Source: Diplonema papillatum (taxonomy: Eukaryota; Euglenozoa; Diplonemea; Diplonemida; Diplonemidae). Taken from it: a DNA stretch of 64,000 nucleotides. The stretch covers positions 40,951 through 104,950 of the forward strand of contig JAPJBO010000803.1 in NCBI GenBank assembly GCA_030068145.1. Direction: 5' to 3'. A program made the translations under genes and the position numbers. Below, piece by piece: positions 1 through 11,010 of this stretch; positions within the stretch are counted from its first letter, which is position 1, and each line of letters begins with the position of its first letter. Below the pieces are notes generated by a model, which saw nothing but the letters and a program-made list of their open reading frames with translations, was not told the origin of the DNA and did no database searches.

Positions 1-1243
1 CTTGCTCTGCTTCCGACTCGTCCGATTCACTTTCGTCCCCCAGCTGGTCCAGTGCGCTCTGCATCGCCGCTGCGTTGTCCGCCACAGCACCAACAACGGT
101 GATCCCCCCTTCGGTGAGTGTATCCAGAATCTTGTCCAGGCATCCAGCGATAGCTGCAGCAGTCATTGAACACTTCACCTCTATATCACCGTAGTGATAC
201 ACTGTGTTTCCACAGGCGAGGGACACACCAAGAAATGTTCTGCGGCATTTCGTTGCCGCATCCACGAGGAGGCAGACATCTTCCCCGGCAAGTGAGGCGA
301 AGAGCTCTGTCATGAGCTTCTCTGCAAGCAGCGCTGTCTTCTGGCTGAGTTCGCGTCTCGTCATGATGACATCTGCCTTGAGCAGAGAACGAAAGTCCGG
401 CGACTCAATGATGTGGAACGGGAGGTGGTGCTTGGCAAACGTGAAGACAACATGCTCATCCAGTGGCAACCCCCGCACTGTTGGCGAAACAGCAATGCGA
501 CGCTGCTTCGCGGTGCTCGCCTTCTCGTTTGCTGCTGCTTCCGCTTTTCTCTTTCTCTCTTCAGCCCTCTCCCGGATGCCTCGCTTTGCTGCCTCAATCG
601 CCTCGTGGTTGTGGTACGTATCGTAGTGGCGTTTTGGTGTTCCCTTCTCGTTGCGCATCTTTGGCATGTGTGTGCACCCTTCCAAACGACACATGGCTAG
701 CCCGTCTTCGAGAACCTGAAAGTAGACATGGAAGTCCCATGTCTTGCTTGATGCACTAGTGTAACGCGGATCGTCTGGTCGTGCAAGTCCGTCTTGTGTG
801 AGGTTCCCGAGCACTGTGCCTGCAGGAAACCCCTTTGGACCAAAGTTTGGTGCTGGATCTGCGGCAGGTGAAGGCTGGTCGGCAGGGATGTTTTCAGCAG
901 TGATGGGTTGCTCAGCAACTTGCTGTGCCAAAGGTTCTGAAGTTGCACCACCGCTGGCCTGTGTTGTGCCGCTGTTTGTGGCCTGGGGCGCATCAGCCTG
1001 CTGTGCACCACTGCTCGAGGGCTGAAGGAGCTTCTTCAACACCCAGCTGTTGCCACACTTCGAGCACAGGTCGAAGTCACAGGCCTTGCATCCGATACGT
1101 TGGCGCCGATTGCGGGTGCCGTTTTTGTACCCACAAACGTCGCATTCGAAGCCTCCGACATCTTTCGCCGCCCTCTTGTAGCTAACATCCAGCATCTCCA
1201 TTCTTGTCTTGCAGTTAATGCAGCAGCATTGTGCGCTTGCCAT
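1..1243 (-). CDS. hAT-like (DUF659-type) transposase with N-terminal Cys-rich finger and BED-like finger, C-terminus outside window
   Basis: An uninterrupted minus-strand frame runs from the ATG at 1243 to base 1 (414 codons, no stop), so the gene continues beyond the window. Residues 6-63 form a Cys-rich module (CDVC at 34-37, CKAC at 52-55, LCSKC at 59-63) resembling a ZZ/DC1-type finger. A Pro/Ala/Gln-rich linker follows. Residues 185-211 have C-x4-C (C185, C190) and H-x4-H (H206, H211), a BED-like DNA-binding finger. Residues 277-292 (FHIIESPDFRSLL) and the Asp-containing motifs LLVDAA (D328) and VADNAAAM (D389) match the spacing and context of the first two acidic residues of hAT-superfamily transposases; the third would lie outside the window. 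Such enzymes cut and paste DNA at terminal inverted repeats. It could be a domesticated copy, but the open frame and nearby subterminal motifs suggest a recent transposon. Confidence 0.72.
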   Translation of the reverse strand, partial: MASAQCCCINCKTRMEMLDVSYKRAAKDVGGFECDVCGYKNGTRNRRQRIGCKACDFDLCSKCGNSWVLKKLLQPSSSGAQQADAPQATNSGTTQASGGATSEPLAQQVAEQPITAENIPADQPSPAADPAPNFGPKGFPAGTVLGNLTQDGLARPDDPRYTSASSKTWDFHVYFQVLEDGLAMCRLEGCTHMPKMRNEKGTPKRHYDTYHNHEAIEAAKRGIRERAEERKRKAEAAANEKASTAKQRRIAVSPTVRGLPLDEHVVFTFAKHHLPFHIIESPDFRSLLKADVIMTRRELSQKTALLAEKLMTELFASLAGEDVCLLVDAATKCRRTFLGVSLACGNTVYHYGDIEVKCSMTAAAIAGCLDKILDTLTEGGITVVGAVADNAAAMQSALDQLGDESESDESEAEQ

Positions 1244-1441
1244 TTTGCTTGGTGTTACAACCTGGTGTATGAGTGGGGTAAGGCATATCATACATAATAA
1301 TCGATTATAGTCAGTGGCCCACACCTCGTTCAGGACCTGGCTCAAGCAGGACGTGGCTCAAACACACGATACGTCATCGAAAAACGTGGGATAAACATGT
1401 CTTTGTCCTGGAAATGCTGTTTTCTGGACCATCTTCACTGC

Positions 1442-1537
1442 ACCACAATGAAAAAGATTCTAGCCACAATAGCCACAATACTTTGTGGGTAAATGTTGTG
1501 GCTATTCTGCCCACATTGTGGGAAAGTTGTGGGTGCA
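1442..1537. repeat. Cluster of TTGTGGG/CCCACAA motifs upstream of the transposase
   Basis: About 200-300 bp upstream of the transposase start, CCACAAT, TTGTGGG, TTGTGGC and CCCACATTGTGGG occur at least six times in both orientations, ending in GGGTGCACAGTG. Clusters of short inverted motifs near the ends are typical subterminal transposase-binding sites of hAT elements. That this is the element's 5' end is inferred; no 8 bp target duplication could be shown because the other end is off the window. Confidence 0.4.
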
Positions 1538-2624
1538 CAGTGCTGCGTGCGAGGACGATACTCCCCGATGACGTTGTGCTCGATGGTGTGCAGGAACGCG
1601 TCTAATGGGACGCGTCGCCCATCTCCACTAAGTTGAATCGTGCCGCGGGTTTGCAACAGCAACCATCGAAAACAAAATCAACTACATGAACTGTACCCGT
1701 GTGGTCAACAGCAAGATTAGCAGCTTTCTGGCTTCACCTTTTACTCCAACCATACGGAGCAGGTGCACAAAGCTTCACTTCTTGTATTTTTCCAATTTTT
1801 TTTTTGTCTTTTTTGGTTCACGTTGTTAATCTTAGCGAGGCCCAATCTATCTTCTATGTTCATAGTGTTGTAGCAGTCCATTCTGAATTTTATCAGCAGC
1901 GAAATTTGGTCTATCGCCGTCATCGCCGTCTATCGCCGTCATCGCCGCGTGCGGGTCCTTCTCCACGCATGCCCACGTTTCCGCCGTCGCGTGCTTGCGT
2001 GCCACGGTGAGGACGAGTACCGCCGTGGCCGCGCCGGGCTTCTGTCCGCCTTCAGTCGCCGCCTGCCGGACCTTCCCGTGATGCCGTCACTTAGACCGCC
2101 TAGGTCTCTCGCTACCTTTTGTTGGGATGAGTAGACCTTCACTCCTGGTGGACTGAGGACTTTGTACCCACCCGGCGCTACGCCTAAATCGTACTCGCTG
2201 GGGTCGGCCGAGGAAACCCAGAAAAGCCGAGCCAACCCTGTTAGTGGGCCTCTAACTTGAGGAACTCAGTTAGACACGCTTTTTCACGTTTTTTCGTCGT
2301 CTTCTTGCGTTAGTGATAGTTCACACTTTTCAAGTTTTCTCAGTCATACACAGACGTTCATACCGGGTTGTGTGACAGTTTTCTACGATGTGCTGCATGG
2401 CTTTGCTCCATAATCGTCCCCTTTTACGGATGGGACCGCCAAGGCGTGGGCACTTGATTGACCGATAAATGGCCGAAAAAAACGAAAATGGGAAACGGTG
2501 GCGCCTCTTGAGCTCGGGAACTTGTTTGTCACCCCCGCTTCCTTTTGCAGTCTTCCGGTTTATCGGGATCGTGCTTTGCACCAATCTCAAGCAACCGATT
2601 ATCGCCGTCTTCCTCTTTTTTATC
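1538..2624. other. Stretch without a recognised gene
   Basis: I see no supported gene. The only structure is a short tandem of TATCGCCGTCA-like units near 1911-1949. Open frames on either strand here have no recognisable domain. Confidence 0.5.
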
Positions 2625-3367
2625 TCACAGGCTAGGAAGAGCAGAGATGGCTGCGTCGATGACGTGTCCAAAGTTATCTTCTGCCCACTCTCTGTCCGCC
2701 TTACTCAAAGGGGTCGAGTCGCGATGCAGCACAACCTTGGCCCTCAGGAACTCGTCTGTCACGTTGCGATGCCCAACTTCGTGCAGAACTTCTTTGATCG
2801 TCGCACAAACGCCCTGCGAAATCCCGTAGTTGAAATTGTGGGGCAGTTCTTTCACTTTGGGAACGTCTGTGTAAACGTCAATTTCCTTCATCCTTCCGCG
2901 TAGACCCATTTCTTTGTACGCTGCTTCATCTGTCAAGCGTGAAAGATCTTTCGTTTGTCGTTGTTCACGGCGCCTCTGCACCGCACCCGTTCGGCGCCAG
3001 CAACCGTGACCGCTGCTTGCGTAGCGTCGGCTTTTTTGGTGCCGGGTAAAACGACCGGTATGAGGTTGGGATTCCACTTCGGGGATTGTACAGCACCCAC
3101 CCAAGGGTTCTGCACGTCCCACACCTTGTTCAGGCAAGCCAGGAAGAGTGCTTCCTGAGCAGCCGTGACAGGCGCCGCCGAGGCGCGTGTTCTGTCCTCT
3201 TCCTTGAGCAAAGCAGGAACGCTTTGTATGTCGAGCTCGGGGAGTTCTTTCGCTCTCGGAGTGCGGACCCACTGCGAGAAAGTCGTCAGCGACGTGGTTT
3301 TCCCTGGCACGGCATGTGCCGGAATTTTGAAGGTGGGCACTAAATAAAGATTGCCAAGGACACGCAT
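2625..3367 (-). CDS. Unrecognised protein gene, two overlapping frames (frameshift or missed intron)
   Basis: Two minus-strand frames look coding and are complementary. The upstream one begins at the ATG at 3367 (MRVLGNLYLVPTFKIPAHA) and is open to 2933. The downstream one gives a convincing charged C-terminus between about 2990 and the stop at 2625, including DEAAYKEMGLRGR, HEVGHRNVTDEF and AEDNFGHVIDAA. The natural reading passes from the first to the second near 2960-3000, so there is either a one-base indel or a small intron. The N-terminus could lie further upstream: a short intron (a GT after TTACAG near 3425, an AG near 3381) is possible and would add a hydrophobic, Ser-rich leader that might be a mitochondrial presequence. 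I do not recognise the family. It may be a host gene or an ageing pseudogene. Confidence 0.4.
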
Positions 3368-4149
3368 AACAAGTGCCAAGCTACTCCACCACGAATCACG
3401 TCAGGCGACGTCTACAAAAATTACCTGTAAGTAAACGACACCCTGAAGGCAGCAGCGGTAGAAGCGAAGGCGAAACAAGAACAGCGGAACTACGGAAGCA
3501 GCAAATCCATTGCCACACAGCGAGTACATGGAAACAAGATCCGCATGTCGGGTACCAAAGCGAAAGATAGTAACACCGAAATAGAGCCGAAGAAGTCGAG
3601 CGGGTCGCCATGTCGGCTACAATGGCGGAGGGCCAAGATGGGACTTTGTTGTAATCGTGCGCTGGTGTCGCTGCGCGCTACGAAGCAAATGAGGTTTGCT
3701 GCCGGCATGTCTGGGGTGTCGTGCGGTCGGACAACGCGATACTGGATGGTCTTCGATGCCAGGTGAACGCCTGCGGTTCTTTGGTGGAGGCGGTCGAGCA
3801 TCGACGATGACGCCGCCGAAAGCGCTGCCATCGCCGTGTTGTGTTCCCCCCGCTCCCTTGGCAGTCTCCCCCACACCTCCTAACGCCTGGTCCCCCGGAG
3901 TACTCTGCCTTCTCCATTGGACCCATGAGCGGGGCCACCCCTGATCAGGGATCCAACTTTTCCACCCGACATGACCTACTAGTCGGGTGGGTCTGAGGTG
4001 AGTTGGGAACTCCTTGATCTTCCAGACGGTCGGTTGTCTCGCGGATTTCGGCGGCCCTGCTTCATCCTCCGATCTCTCAGCGTTGACATTCAGGGCACTG
4101 GGCAGACGTCACATTCCACTCGCCACCGCTGTGATGAAGCGAAATGAGA
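3368..4149. other. Stretch without a recognised gene
   Basis: Possible upstream exons of the minus-strand gene (for example a frame starting MAALSAASSSMLDRL near 3835) are visible but cannot be joined with confidence. An upstream exon of the + strand PH-domain gene should also lie somewhere to the left of 4438, but I cannot identify it. Confidence 0.35.
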
Positions 4150-4380
4150 ACTCAAAAATGTTAACAAAATTTGACGTGTACATCAGTACTAATCACCACT
4201 TCACGATTTTGGCGAACATGCTTCTTCCTTGGGCCGGTCTTGGGTCCGGTGCAGGCTGACACCGGGTTTTTTGCTCGGTCAGACAAAGTGCTAAAGTCCT
4301 CTGACACGTACCCTACGCTGAAAATGTTTGTCGACAACGAAAAGCAAAAAAAAAAGTAAACCAAAACTACGCATTCTTTT
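4150..4380 (+). repeat. Dispersed repeat family g (TTGTCGACAA core)
   Basis: Contains AACAAAATTTGACGTG followed by GTTTGTCGACAACGAAAAGC and CCAAAACTACGCAT. The same modules in the same order recur near 36030-36130, 57375-57500, 59105-59320 and 60890-60990. The conserved core is the palindrome TTGTCGACAA. Confidence 0.6.
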
Positions 4381-4437
4381 CCGGATCCTCAAACGGACTC
4401 GTCGCGCCAAAACTTCTTTCACAATCTGCAGGTGCCC

Positions 4438-7400
4438 CGCGTCGACGAGATGCTTGAGAGGTTCAAGGGGAAGGAGGAGGACCTCCTCGCGGAAGTGATG
4501 AAGAAGCACACCGACAGCAGCGAGATTCTCTCCGCCGTCGAGACGGCCCCGATGCACGACGAGCCGAACACGACCCTCCCCGTCCACTTGCAGGTATCGT
4601 CTTCCTTCCAACCACTACTTCCGGACGATCTACCACTGTAGTGGTCATGCCTCTCATCTCACCTTTAAAACACTGAGAGATTCATATTGGCCGACTACTA
4701 AGTAAGCGAACTTGCACTCTAATAACACACACTCACCGCGTACTTGTCACACGCGTGACAAGGACATTTGACGAGTACATGTACTTGTCATGAGTTTAAT
4801 TCGCACACCAGAGCGGCGTCTACGGCCCCGACGGCAACCGCACCGAAGGAGAATCAAATGGTAGCTAACTCAAAGAAGGTTCGCGGGCGAGAGGCCCGAA
4901 GAATGGTCGAAAGTGGTCGCCGTTTGCTTCACCGGAAAGATCTGACACGCATCTTTGAAATGCATCCTTCATCGGGCAGAATTTTTGCTCCGGGCTCTCA
5001 ACGGACCATGAAGTTTGCCATGGAGCCCCCCCTTTTCCCAAATTAGCTCACCCTCCACAAGCAATGTACCTATCATGACAAGTAAGGCACTTGTCATATA
5101 CGAAGCGAACTTTAACTCAATAATATACGGAAAGTTCTGCGCACTTAACCATGGTTAAGAAGACGACTGAAAGCACAGACACAAAGATAGCTCAAAGCGT
5201 TTGCAAAATAACACGAAAAGCCTCTAGGCAAAAACCCGTTTTCACATTCCTTCTGATCACATACGTTTGGCTGCGAAACGTGACAAACAGCCCCCCACGC
5301 ATGCCACATTCATTGCGAATGTGTTCGTGGTGTCGGTCGCAGGAGTCTCTGTTGGCTAGCCGACGAGCGTAAAAGAGTGAAAGAGCACGTACAGTAGTGA
5401 GTAGAGAAGAGAACGAGTGTACAATAATGGAGGTAGCACAGACTACCAGACCAGCGGAGGCCACCGCAAAACGATTTTGTCCCTTTATCCCTCAAAACCA
5501 GCACCAATGACAACGCCTCGTTGGAAGCGCTGCCTCTGAAGGACGCAGAGGTGGCCGACCACGCCGACATAGATGACGCGTTCTAGCTGCAGGCGACGCC
5601 TGGAGCTAGTAATACTTAGAAGATTCATATTAGCCACTTGTCATATTATGATAAGTACTCTGACAAGCAATGTACTTGTCATATGAAAAGTAAGGCACTT
5701 GTCATATGATGTCATGACAAGGACAAGTAATACCCGGGAAGTTCCTTCTGATCACATATGTTTGGCTGAAGAAAACATGACATCAATGACTTGGTACAGA
5801 AAACAATACTCCAAAGCCAGAAAAAGACAAGCCACCGCCAAAGCATTTCTTTCCCTCAAAACCAGCACCGACAACGACCCCACGCAGGACAAGCGGCTGT
5901 TCTATTCGGGGTACCTCTGGCAGCAGGTGAACGGGTGGCTGACGACGCGGCAGAAGCGCTGGTGCATGCTCATCGGGCAGCACTTCTACGTGGGGGAGGA
6001 GCCGATCGACGCCTCGTTCGAAGCGCTGCCTCTGAAGGACGCAGAGGTGGCCGACCACGCCGACATAGATGACGCGTTCTAGCTGCAGGCGACGCCTGGA
6101 GCTAGTAATACTTAGAAGATTCATATTAGCCACTTGTCATATTATGATAAGTACTCTGACAAGCAATGTACTTGTCATATGAAAAGTAAGGCACTTGTCA
6201 TATGATGTCATGACAAGGACAAGTAATACCCGGGAAGTTCCTTCTGATCACATATGTTTGGCTGAAGAAAACATGACATCAATGACTTGGTACAGAAAAC
6301 AATACTCCAAAGCCAGAAAAAGACAAGCCACCGCCAAAGCATTTCTTTCCCTCAAAACCAGCACCGACAACGACCCCACGCAGGACAAGCGGCTGTTCTA
6401 TTCGGGGTACCTCTGGCAGCAGGTGAACGGGTGGCTGACGACGCGGCAGAAGCGCTGGTGCATGCTCATCGGGCAGCACTTCTACGTGGGGGAGGAGCCG
6501 ATCGACGCCTCGTTCGAAGCGCTGCCTCTGAAGGACGCAGAGGTGGCCGACCACGCCGACATGGATGACGCGTTCTAGCTGCAGGCGACGCCTGGAGCTA
6601 GTAATACTTAGAAGATTCATATTAGCCACTTGTCATATTATGACAAGTACTCTGACAAACAATGTACTTGTCATATGACAAGTAAGGCACTTGCCACATG
6701 ACAAGTAAGGCACGTGTCATATGAAAAGTAAGGCACTTGTCATATGATGTCATGACAAGGGACAAGTACTACCCGGGAAGTTCCTTCTGATCACATATGT
6801 TTGGCTGAAGAAAACATGACATCAATGACTTGGTACAGAAAACAATGCTCCGAAGCTAGAAAAAGACAACGATACCAACGACCCCACGCAGGACAAGCGG
6901 CTGTTCTATTCGGGGTACCTCTGGCAGCAGGTGAACGGGTGGCTGACGACGCGGCAGAAGCGGTGGTGCATGCTCATCGGGCAGCACTTCTACGTGGGGG
7001 AGGAGCCGATCGACGCCTCGTTCGAAGCGCTGCCTCTGAAGGACGCAGAGGTGGCCGACCACGCCGACATAGATGACGCGTTCTAGCTGCAGGCGACGCC
7101 TGGAGCTAGTAATACTTAGAAGATTCATATTAGCCACTTGTCATATTATGATAAGTACTCTGACAAGCAATGTACTTGTCATATGAAAAGTAAGGCACTT
7201 GTCATATGATGTCATGACAAGGACAAGTAATACCCGGGAAGTTCCTTCTGATCACATATGTTTGGCTGAAGAAAACATGACATCAATGACTTGGTACAGA
7301 AAACAATACTCCAAAGCCAGAAAAAGACAAGCCACCGCCAAAGCATTTCTTTCCCTCAAAACCAGCACCGACAACGACCCCACGCAGGACAAGCGGCTGT

Positions 7401-9691
7401 TCTATTCGGGGTACCTCTGGCAGCAGGTGAACGGGTGGCTGACGACGCGGCAGAAGCGCTGGTGCATGCTCATCGGGCAGCACTTCTACGTGGGGGAGGA
7501 GCCGATCGACGCCTCGTTCGAAGCGCTGCCTCTGAAGGACGCAGAGGTGGCCGACCACGCCGACATAGATGACGCGTTCTAGCTGCAGGCGACGCCTGGA
7601 GCTAGTAATACTTAGAAGATTCATATTAGCCACTTGTCATATTATGATAAGTACTCTGACAAGCAATGTACTTGTCATATGAAAAGTAAGGCACTTGTCA
7701 TATGATGTCATGACAAGGACAAGTATTACCCGGGAAGTTCCTTCTGATCACATATGTTTGGCTGAAGACATGACATCAATGACTTGGTACAGAAAACAAT
7801 ACTCCAAAGCCAGAAAAAGACAAGCCACCGCCAAAGCATTTCTTTCCCTCAAAACCAGCACCGACAACGACCCCACGCAGGACAAGCGGCTGTTCTATTC
7901 GGGGTACCTCTGGCAGCAGGTGAACGGGTGGCTGACGACGCGGCAGAAGCGCTGGTGCATGCTCATCGGGCAGCACTTCTACGTGGGGGAGGAGCCGATC
8001 GACGCCTCGTTCGAAGCGCTGCCTCTGAAGGACGCAGAGGTGGCCGACCACGCCGACATAGATGACGCGTTCTAGCTGCAGGCGACGCCTGGAGCTAGTA
8101 ATACTTAGAAGATTCATATTAGCCACTTGTCATATTATGATAAGTACTCTGACAAGCAATGTACTTGTCATATGAAAAGTAAGGCACTTGTCATATGATG
8201 TCATGACAAGGACAAGTAATACCCGGGAAGTTCCTTCTGATCACATATGTTTGGCTGAAGAAAACATGACATCAATGACTTGGTACAGAAAACAATACTC
8301 CAAAGCCAGAAAAAGACAAGCCACCGCCAAAGCATTTCTTTCCCTCAAAACCAGCACCGACAACGACCCCACACAGGACAAGCGGCTGTTCTATTCGGGG
8401 TACCTCTGGCAGCAGGTGAACGGGTGGCTGACGACGCGGCAGAAGCGCTGGTGCATGCTCATCGGGCAGCACTTCTACGTGGGGGAGGAGCCGATCGACG
8501 CCTCGTTCGAAGCGCTGCCTCTGAAGGACGCAGAGGTGGCCGACCACGCCGACATGGATGACGCGTTCTAGCTGCAGGCGACGCCTGGAGCTAGTAATAC
8601 TTAGAAGATTCATATTAGCCACTTGTCATATTATGACAAGTACTCTGACAAACAATGTACTTGTCATATGACAAGTAAGGCACTTGCCACATGACAAGTA
8701 AGGCACGTGTCATATGAAAAGTAAGGCACTTGTCATATGATGTCATGACAAGGGACAAGTACTACCCGGGAAGTTCCTTCTGATCACATATGTTTGGCTG
8801 AAGAAAACATGACATCAATGACTTGGTACAGAAAACAATGCTCCGAAGCTAGAAAAAGACAACGATACCAACGACCCCACGCAGGACAAGCGGCTGTTCT
8901 ATTCGGGGTACCTCTGGCAGCAGGTGAACGGGTGGCTGACGACGCGGCAGAAGCGGTGGTGCATGCTCATCGGGCAGCACTTCTACGTGGGGGAGGAGCC
9001 GATCGACGCCTCGTTCGAAGCGCTGCCTCTGAAGGACGCAGAGGTGGCCGACCACGCCGACATAGATGAAGCGTTCGCTTTTTGCTTGAAGCACCCGACG
9101 GCGGGGAGCCTCGTGTTTTACACCGACAACGAGGTTGACAAGTTGGTCTGGTGTGTCAAGCTGGAGGTGGCGACGCTGCAGGCGACGCCAGAGAGGGCGG
9201 CTGACGAACAGTCACGGGCGCTGTATCAGAAGGTGTTTTCTGAGTATCCGGCGAGGCTGTGCGTGCCGTACCACAAGGAGGCGGCGACCGTGGTGCCGGA
9301 AAAGCTCACGCAGCCTGTCCTGACGGGATACGTGGTGTGCTCGACAGGAGACTCGTGGCTGGGGGAAAACTGGGCTCGGAGATACGTCACCCTGCACGAC
9401 TGCTTCCTGACCCTCCGCGACGACAAAGCCTCCGCTGCTGGCGTCCGCATCTTCCCCCTGCGCGACGGCGAGCTCGAAGAGCTACCCGCCGATGGGAACT
9501 CGTCCGACGCGACGTTCGCGTTCTACTCCGACTTCGTGCCGCAGCTGGCCATCCGCCCGGACACGCCGGACCAGTACAAGCAGTGGTTCACCGCCTTCTC
9601 CGAAGCCTTCCAGCAGTCGAACCCGGAGCGCACGGCCGCCGAAGCGAGCGAGAAGAAGGAGCCCGAGAAGAAGCAGCAGACCTTGATCTGA
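4438..9691 (+). CDS. Two-PH-domain protein with kinetoplastid-style N-terminal helical motif; exons 4438-4593, 4812-4860, 8853-9691 (5' exon not found)
   Basis: Three exons join in phase with GT-AG borders. Exon a (52 codons) follows TTCTTTCACAATCTGCAG and ends before GTATCG. It encodes VPRVDEMLERFKGKEEDLLA, like the short helical segment near the N-terminus of many kinetoplastid cytoskeletal proteins. Exon b (49 nt) gives SGVYGPDGNRTEGES and ends before GTAGCT. Exon c (839 nt) starts after GAAGCTAG. It encodes a first PH-like domain (YSGYLWQQVNGWLTTRQKRW to LVWCVKLE) and a second (LTGYVVCSTGD to QYKQWFTAFSEAF), each ending with the usual Trp-containing helix, then a Lys/Glu-rich tail and TGA at 9689-9691. 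PH domains bind phosphoinositides or proteins; a scaffold in the flagellum or cortex is only a guess. The true start lies upstream of 4438. The roughly 4 kb intron before exon c is packed with copies of exon c. Confidence 0.72.
5510..8852 (+). repeat. Tandem array of intron plus truncated exon-c copies
   Basis: Units of about 496 bp (some 493 or about 600) repeat head to tail inside the second intron of the PH-domain gene. Each has the intron end with ACTTGTCATATGACAAGT-type inverted motifs, the acceptor region and the first PH-domain codons. Six pseudo-exons end at 6082, 6578, 7086, 7582, 8075 and 8571, with a further partial one at 5510-5585. All copies share a deletion of roughly 115 bp that joins GATGACGCGTTC to TAGCTGCAGGCGACGCC, giving an in-frame TAG. 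The real exon continues GATGAAGCGTTCGCT. Two unit types, with and without an insert carrying GCCACCGCCAAAGC, form a higher-order period of about 1.99 kb (6195 against 8188). Confidence 0.9.
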
Positions 9692-9960
9692 AAAAAAAGA
9701 CAAAAAAAAACAAAAACAAAACGAAAGACACCGATATGCGATTGTCGGAAACTCACACACACAATCCGGTTGATGATCCCAACAGAAAACGTCGAAAGGC
9801 ACCAGACTGTGCATCAACAACCCCGGTTGGCTGTCGGCAACACAAAGACGTGACGAGGAACGGATTGATGGCAGCACAAAAGGAAGGACGGCAAAAGTCG
9901 AAAGCCCCCTCTCAGACTGCACACGTCACAGCCTAGGTTGTTCGTCGGCGCAAAAAGGAC

Positions 9961-10248
9961 CCCTGCGCGACTGCTTCCTGACCCTCCGCGACAACAAAGC
10001 AGTCCGCTGCTGGCGTCCGCATCTTCCCCCTGCGCGACGGCGAGCTCGAAGAGCAACCCGCCGATGCGACGTTCGTGTTCTTCTCCGACTTCGTGCCGCA
10101 GCTGGCCATCCGCCCGGACACGCCGGACCAGTACAAGCAGTGGTTCACCGCCTTCTCCGAAGCCTTCCAGCAGTCGAACTCGGAGCGCACGGCCGCCGAA
10201 GCGAGCGAGAAGAAGGAGCCCGAGAAGAAGCAGCAGACCTTGATCTGA
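9961..10248 (+). pseudogene. Broken copy of the 3' end of the PH-domain gene
   Basis: This 288 bp segment repeats the last part of exon c, from CTGCTTCCTGACCCTCCGC to the stop TTGATCTGA, 270 bp after the real stop. It carries a one-base insertion (AAAGCAGTCCGC against AAAGCCTCCGC) that breaks the frame and a 15 bp deletion after GCCGAT. It has no start or upstream exons, so it is a duplication scar rather than a gene. Confidence 0.85.
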
Positions 10249-10267
10249 AAGAAAAAGAAGAAGAAAC

Positions 10268-10375
10268 AAGGCTGCTCGGAAATCGGTAGCCACTTGACCC
10301 GTAGGCCCGTGGCGCTGCAGTACCGCCGACAACACGTGAAGGAGCTTAGGCTTTCCCTGGTACTTTTTCCAAAGA
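10268..10375 (+). repeat. Dispersed repeat family d, partial copy
   Basis: The segment from GGAAATCGGTAGCCACTTGA through CAGTACCGCCGACAACACGTG to TTTCCCTGGTAC matches 18690-18790 and, inverted, 59658-59760. Confidence 0.7.
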
Positions 10376-10659
10376 AAAAAAAAGGAAGTAAGAATGATTT
10401 AACAAACCAGTTTAAACCCCAGTCTAAAAAGGAAGACGAAAAGCAGGGCTGGCACTTGCTGTCAGGGAAGGGAGAGGGCGCGGGGATGAACGCCGGTGTT
10501 TCAAGCAATCGTTTTATTTTCTTCTTCTTTTCATTTGTTTTTGAGCAGTACATTCGTACTGACGGGAACATTTTCGGAACAACGGTTGCACGTGAAAGAG
10601 AACCCGAAACCACAACGACAAAAAGTGCTAGCACAGGAAACCCTCCTCATCATTGATGA

Positions 10660-10745
10660 TAGCATCAAGTCTTCGAAGAAGACTTGATGCTATCATCAAA
10701 TCATGCATGAGGCAGTGTTCTGCCAAGGCATTGCACTAAGATTTC
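10660..10745 (+). repeat. Dispersed repeat family i
   Basis: TCTTCGAAGAAGACTTGATG, then CAAATCATGCATGAGGCAGT and GTTCTGCC. Related copies are at 34550-34620 and, degenerate, at 35478-35545. Bases 10658-10696 can fold into a hairpin (GATGATAGCATCAAGTC against GACTTGATGCTATCATC). Confidence 0.6.
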
Positions 10746-11010
10746 TCCCCCGGAGAGGTTTTATACCCTGTGTTATCATTTTCAGTGTAAGTTCGCTACG
10801 GGTATTTTCATCACCTTCGACCATTTGATGCCGATCGTCCGTTACTTCGTTTATCAGTGCAAGCCCCAACTCCGGAAATGTTTTACACAAGCCCCAGCTT
10901 GAAAGGAAATGCTCGACAATTCTGCCTGACAAAGAACAGAAGGGATCCGCTGTCACTACGTGTTGAACGGACGTGAAGTCATGCGGGTCTACCCCCTACA
11001 CGACAAATCA
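10696..11010 (-). other. Exon-like dispersed repeat (VDPHDFTSVQHVV) of unknown protein
   Basis: On the minus strand a frame of about 100 codons opens directly after a good acceptor (GATTTGTCGTGTAG at about 11001). It begins GVDPHDFTSVQHVV, continues DPFCSLSGRIVEHFLSSW, and includes LALINEVTDDRHQMVEGDEN before merging into a repeat. The same start recurs at 14540-14580 (VDPHDLTSVQHVVR then stop) and 39714-39850 (in + orientation), with a shared short insertion after QHVV. It therefore looks like an exon, with its 3' splice site, copied around the genome. I do not recognise the protein. It may be one exon of a multicopy gene or part of an unknown mobile element. Confidence 0.4.

Noticed and set aside
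5699-9069. Repeated frames MSYDVMTRTSNTREVPSDHI and the matching minus-strand frames
   Set aside because: They start in intron sequence and read through the pseudo-exon acceptor; they are by-products of the tandem duplication.
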